Both the position numbers and the translations under genes were made by a program. From assembly GCA_023392115.1 (NCBI GenBank), contig JAEVZT010000489.1, positions 1 to 8,034 of the forward strand: 8,034 nucleotides of DNA. The letters are read 5' to 3'. Below the pieces are notes generated by a model. The model had not been told where the DNA came from and searched no databases. It was given only the letters and a program-made list of their open reading frames with translations. This document shows, one piece after another, positions 5,677-8,034 of the stretch (positions are counted from its first letter, which is position 1; each line of letters starts with the position of its first letter). The DNA is from Chloroflexota bacterium (GTDB lineage: Bacteria; Chloroflexota; Anaerolineae; Aggregatilineales; Phototrophicaceae).

Positions 5677-5891
5677 CTACCGACTTTGCAGCGCCTCCGC
5701 GACGGCGATCAGGTCGGCGGCGCAGGCGGGCGGGATGGTGTTTTCCGGTAGGGCTTCAACCCGACTGACAAACTCGGAAAGCTGACCGGCAGCCGCCGAC
5801 GCGGGCAGTACGCGCTCTACAGCAGCAGGCGCGTTGCAGGCATCGGCGATGGCTTGCAGCCGTTCGAGCGAAGGCGCGGGGACGACGATCT
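5677..5891 (-). repeat. C-terminal module repeat, copy in paralog B
   Basis: Partner of 4420-4634. Similarity continues past the stop codon into the terminator region (5640-5676 against 4384-4419) but is weaker there. Confidence 0.85.
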
Positions 5892-6894
5892 GGACTGCAC
5901 CATCAGACAACGTTCTCGCGATAGTCTCTCCAACATCTTGTATAGCTACTTCCACGTTGCTTGATGGTTCACCGCCAAATGCGAGCCTCCCACCATAAGC
6001 GGTATACGCAACAGCTCGCTGTAACCCGTTCGCTGGAAAAGCTGCTAATTCATCTCCAGTTGTTACATCAAAGAGTCTTACGCCCTGTGCTTCAGCAAGG
6101 GCTATCTCGTTCTTGACGGGATTCCAGACCACATCTCCGGCAAAATTAGTTGGGAAAGTTGTGAGGCTCTGCCCTGAGACTACATCCCAAATTCTCAAAG
6201 TGTTATCAAGACCAAAACTCGTACTTGCCAACATGCTGCCGTCATAATTCCATGCGACTGAAAGAATACTAGCGGAGTGCCCCTGTAGTACATGTAATAC
6301 ATCTCCGGTATTTGCATCCCATATCACTACAAGATAATCCGATGTCACACCAGCAATTTCATTGCCATTCGGACTCCAAGATACAGCATTTATAATCCCA
6401 AGTGACACTGGCGCAATAGTATTCAACACTTGTCCTGTAGTTGTGTCCCAAATTCGCAGTTCATTACGATCTGTCACGGATGCCATTCTATTGCTAGCCG
6501 CCACCAACTTCGCCCCATCTGGAGACCAACTCATTGAACTTATCGCGTCGCCACCATCTAAGGTAAGTAGAATTTTGTTCGTCGCCACATCGATGATTTG
6601 CACTAGCCCTTCTACTTGTGCAGGATTGCCACCAGCGATTGCCAGTTGATCAGGATTTGTAGGATGCCACTTTAATGAGACAATGAGATCCGAAAATTGA
6701 TGCGTCCATAACCTTTCTCCACTGGTGACGTCAAAGACTTTTACTATCCCACCTTGATAGCCTACCGCTAGTGTCTTATTACTCGGAGACCAATCCAACG
6801 CCTGAATTGCTAGCTCGTTTTGGCTCTCTACGCCTGTAGAATGAACCAAGATAATCAAGAGCGTGATGAAGGTTGTACAAAGGAATTTGGACAT
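5677..6894 (-). CDS. Secreted seven-bladed WD40 protein with cysteine-pair C-terminal module, paralog B
   Basis: A 405-residue sister of the downstream gene. The signal peptide and first propeller strand (residues 1-37) differ from paralog A at only one position (Leu28 for Val). Seven WD40-like repeats follow, near 34-55, 75-102, 121-150, 171-193, 213-237, 256-276 and 296-338. Several are irregular: repeat 2 has WHPTN with an insertion, repeat 5 has WNYDG, repeat 7 lacks the tryptophan but keeps YGGRLAF. Repeat 5 (GH...RIWD) is the most canonical, whereas in paralog A it is repeat 2. The C-terminal module (335-405) matches A at 67 of 71 residues, with Cys353 and Cys391 likely able to form a disulfide outside the cytoplasm. 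The extra 15 residues relative to A all fall within the propeller. The gene is divergent from the glycosyltransferase, and its DNA is AT-rich except for the C-terminal module. Only a weak GGAAG precedes the ATG. Binding partner unknown. Confidence 0.85.
   Translation of the reverse strand: MSKFLCTTFITLLIILVHSTGVESQNELAIQALDWSPSNKTLAVGYQGGIVKVFDVTSGERLWTHQFSDLIVSLKWHPTNPDQLAIAGGNPAQVEGLVQIIDVATNKILLTLDGGDAISSMSWSPDGAKLVAASNRMASVTDRNELRIWDTTTGQVLNTIAPVSLGIINAVSWSPNGNEIAGVTSDYLVVIWDANTGDVLHVLQGHSASILSVAWNYDGSMLASTSFGLDNTLRIWDVVSGQSLTTFPTNFAGDVVWNPVKNEIALAEAQGVRLFDVTTGDELAAFPANGLQRAVAYTAYGGRLAFGGEPSSNVEVAIQDVGETIARTLSDGAVQIVVPAPSLERLQAIADACNAPAAVERVLPASAAAGQLSEFVSRVEALPENTIPPACAADLIAVAEALQSR
6783..6894 (-). 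repeat. N-terminal leader repeat, copy in paralog B
   Basis: Partner of 5481-5592, with 109 of 112 bases identical. The leader repeats lie 1302 bases apart and the C-terminal repeats 1257 bases apart; the 45-base difference is the longer propeller of paralog B. Confidence 0.9.
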
Positions 6895-7018
6895 GATATT
6901 GATGCTTCCAGTTACCTGTTATGCCCAAGAAGGATTTTGTGTCTTTACAACCTTAACCAAGACTCTACTGTTTATTCATGAAGAATGATCTCACATTGAC
7001 TCTCATACGGGCGCAGAC

Positions 7019-7023
7019 AAGGG
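7019..7023 (+). promoter_or_regulatory. Ribosome binding site deciding the GTG start of the glycosyltransferase
   Basis: AAGGG, 7 bases before GTG 7031. There is no in-frame ATG or other GTG between the upstream stop (6986-6988) and 7031. Confidence 0.6.
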
Positions 7024-7030
7024 TGAACTG

Positions 7031-8034
7031 GTGATCAAGCGGCTAGAGGTGTTCAACCGATCGGCGTGGGCGGGGATCGTCGCCGTCCTGCTGCTGGCAG
7101 CCGCCGCGCGCATCATCAACGTGAGCGGCTGGACGGTGTGGACGGACGAGGCGTGGAGCATCTGGGCGAGCAGCGAGCACGACTTCGGCGTCGTGATCGA
7201 CCGGCTGGCGCAAGATCGCCACCCGCCCGCCTATTTCCTCGCCCTGAGCGCATGGTCGAGCGTCGCCGGGGAGTCGCGGCTGGCGCTGCGGATGCTCAAC
7301 GTCCTCGGCGGCGTTTTGACGGTCGCCGTCGCCTACCGGATCGGCAGGGACGCCTTCGGACACCGCGCCGGCTATTTCGCCGCGCTGCTGCTGGCGACCT
7401 TAAGCATCCCCGTCTATTACACACAGGAAATCCGCCATTATGGCTGGCTGACGCTGTCGGTCAGCCTGATGGCGCTGTGCTTCCTGCGCTATCTGCGCCG
7501 CCCGCGCGCGTCCGTCTTGATCGCCTACGCCCTGAGCGTGACCTTCATGCTCTACACGCAGTACATCGGCTTGCTGGCGCTCGCCGTGCAGGGCGCATAC
7601 GGGCTGCTGCTGTGGCGCGGCTCGATTCGCGACAAGGCGCGGCTGATCGGCGCGTGGGCGCTGGCGGGCGTGCTTTACCTGCCATGGCTGCTCGTGACGT
7701 CGCAGCACCTTGCCAACCTCGTCGGGGGCGGCGGCTTGAACAACTACGCCGAATTGTACCGCTCGACGCTCGACAACTTGATCCGCGTGCCGAATGACCT
7801 GTTCGACGGGCAGTTCGCGCTGCTCGGCGGCGCGTATGCCCTCGGCGTGATCGCCCTGATGCGCGGGCGAAAGGGGCGCGAACGCTGGTACATCGTCCTC
7901 GGCGGGGCGGGCTTGTTCCTCGCCATGTTCGTCGTCAACCAGTGGATCGGGCTGCTCGCGCCGCGCGGTATGGTTTTCCTGATGCCGCTGATCGTCATCT
8001 TGTGCGGCTTCGGGTTGACGCGGATCGAGCCGGT
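7031..8034 (+). CDS. GT-C membrane glycosyltransferase, GT39/ArnT-like, C-terminus cut by window edge
   Basis: 334 codons are present, starting at GTG 7031. The family uses polyprenyl-phosphate-linked sugars and transfers the sugar to protein, lipid or polymer acceptors on the outer face of the cytoplasmic membrane. Features: first membrane helix at about 13-30; then WTDEAWSIWAS, positions 37-47, with the Asp39-Glu40 pair typical of the first external loop of GT-C enzymes; DRHPPAYFLAL (62-72) with the His-Pro-Pro motif; YYTQEIRHYGW (129-139), the conserved Gln-Glu-x-Arg-x-Tyr stretch of the family; then repeated hydrophobic helices (about 140-153, 161-178, 180-195, 205-222, 265-277, 287-305, 313-328). 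About 500 residues would be usual, so a third is missing. The acceptor cannot be told. The gene is divergent from WD40 paralog B across 136 AT-rich bases, and its GC-rich codon use matches the window outside the WD40 block. Confidence 0.85.
   Translation, partial: MIKRLEVFNRSAWAGIVAVLLLAAAARIINVSGWTVWTDEAWSIWASSEHDFGVVIDRLAQDRHPPAYFLALSAWSSVAGESRLALRMLNVLGGVLTVAVAYRIGRDAFGHRAGYFAALLLATLSIPVYYTQEIRHYGWLTLSVSLMALCFLRYLRRPRASVLIAYALSVTFMLYTQYIGLLALAVQGAYGLLLWRGSIRDKARLIGAWALAGVLYLPWLLVTSQHLANLVGGGGLNNYAELYRSTLDNLIRVPNDLFDGQFALLGGAYALGVIALMRGRKGRERWYIVLGGAGLFLAMFVVNQWIGLLAPRGMVFLMPLIVILCGFGLTRIEP

Noticed and set aside
4420..6894. WD40 pair as a mobile element or phage cargo block
   Set aside because: Despite the AT-rich composition, I found no transposase, integrase, tRNA or attachment-like direct repeats at the block edges.
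7066..7797. Plus-strand open frame of 243 codons inside the glycosyltransferase
   Set aside because: A shifted frame giving Arg-rich sequence. The frame from GTG 7031 has the DE, HPP and QEIRHY motifs and membrane helices.
1..8034. CRISPR array, tRNA or rRNA gene
   Set aside because: No regularly spaced repeats and no recognisable tRNA or rRNA sequence on either strand by eye.

Overview
The window is a GC-rich bacterial chromosome segment. Coding regions are dense in G/C at third positions, genes are tightly packed, and several starts have clear AGGAG-type ribosome binding sites. The gene set (arsenite methyltransferase beside a SigZ-type sigma factor, a solitary LUD/LutC protein, a GT39-type membrane glycosyltransferase, secreted WD40 proteins) and the style of the intergenic repeats would fit Chloroflexota (Anaerolineae-like). 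That assignment is inference, because no rRNA or marker gene is present.

Layout. Positions 1-1259 hold a minus-strand pair: a SigZ-family ECF sigma factor followed 75 bases later by arsM (arsenite S-adenosylmethionine methyltransferase, cut by the window edge). Divergent from it on the plus strand are a small four-helix membrane protein (1437-1841) and a LutC/LUD-domain protein (1899-2588). A roughly 500-base stretch without an intact gene follows (2589-3087). It carries a good sigma-70-like promoter, a ribosome binding site and an ATG that leads into only 16 codons, then a palindromic intergenic repeat. Next is a 12-helix MFS transporter (3088-4332), which ends in a long stem-loop.

The most unusual part is 4420-6894, two minus-strand paralogous genes in tandem. 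Each encodes a signal peptide, a predicted seven-bladed WD40 propeller and a 71-residue C-terminal module with two cysteines. The two genes are almost identical over their first 112 bases and over their last 200 or so bases, but the propellers in between have diverged to the point that only the fold is shared. Base composition also changes at the domain boundary: the C-terminal module is GC-rich like the rest of the window, while the propellers and leaders are much more AT-rich. This looks like a constant-end, variable-middle family of exported proteins and is the best candidate here for something not yet described.

The window ends in a plus-strand GT-C/GT39-type glycosyltransferase (from 7031, cut by the window edge). 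No tRNA, rRNA, CRISPR array, transposase or integrase is visible. Functional links are limited: sigZ-arsM look like one arsenic-related transcription unit, and the two WD40 genes belong together. The other genes look like independent units.
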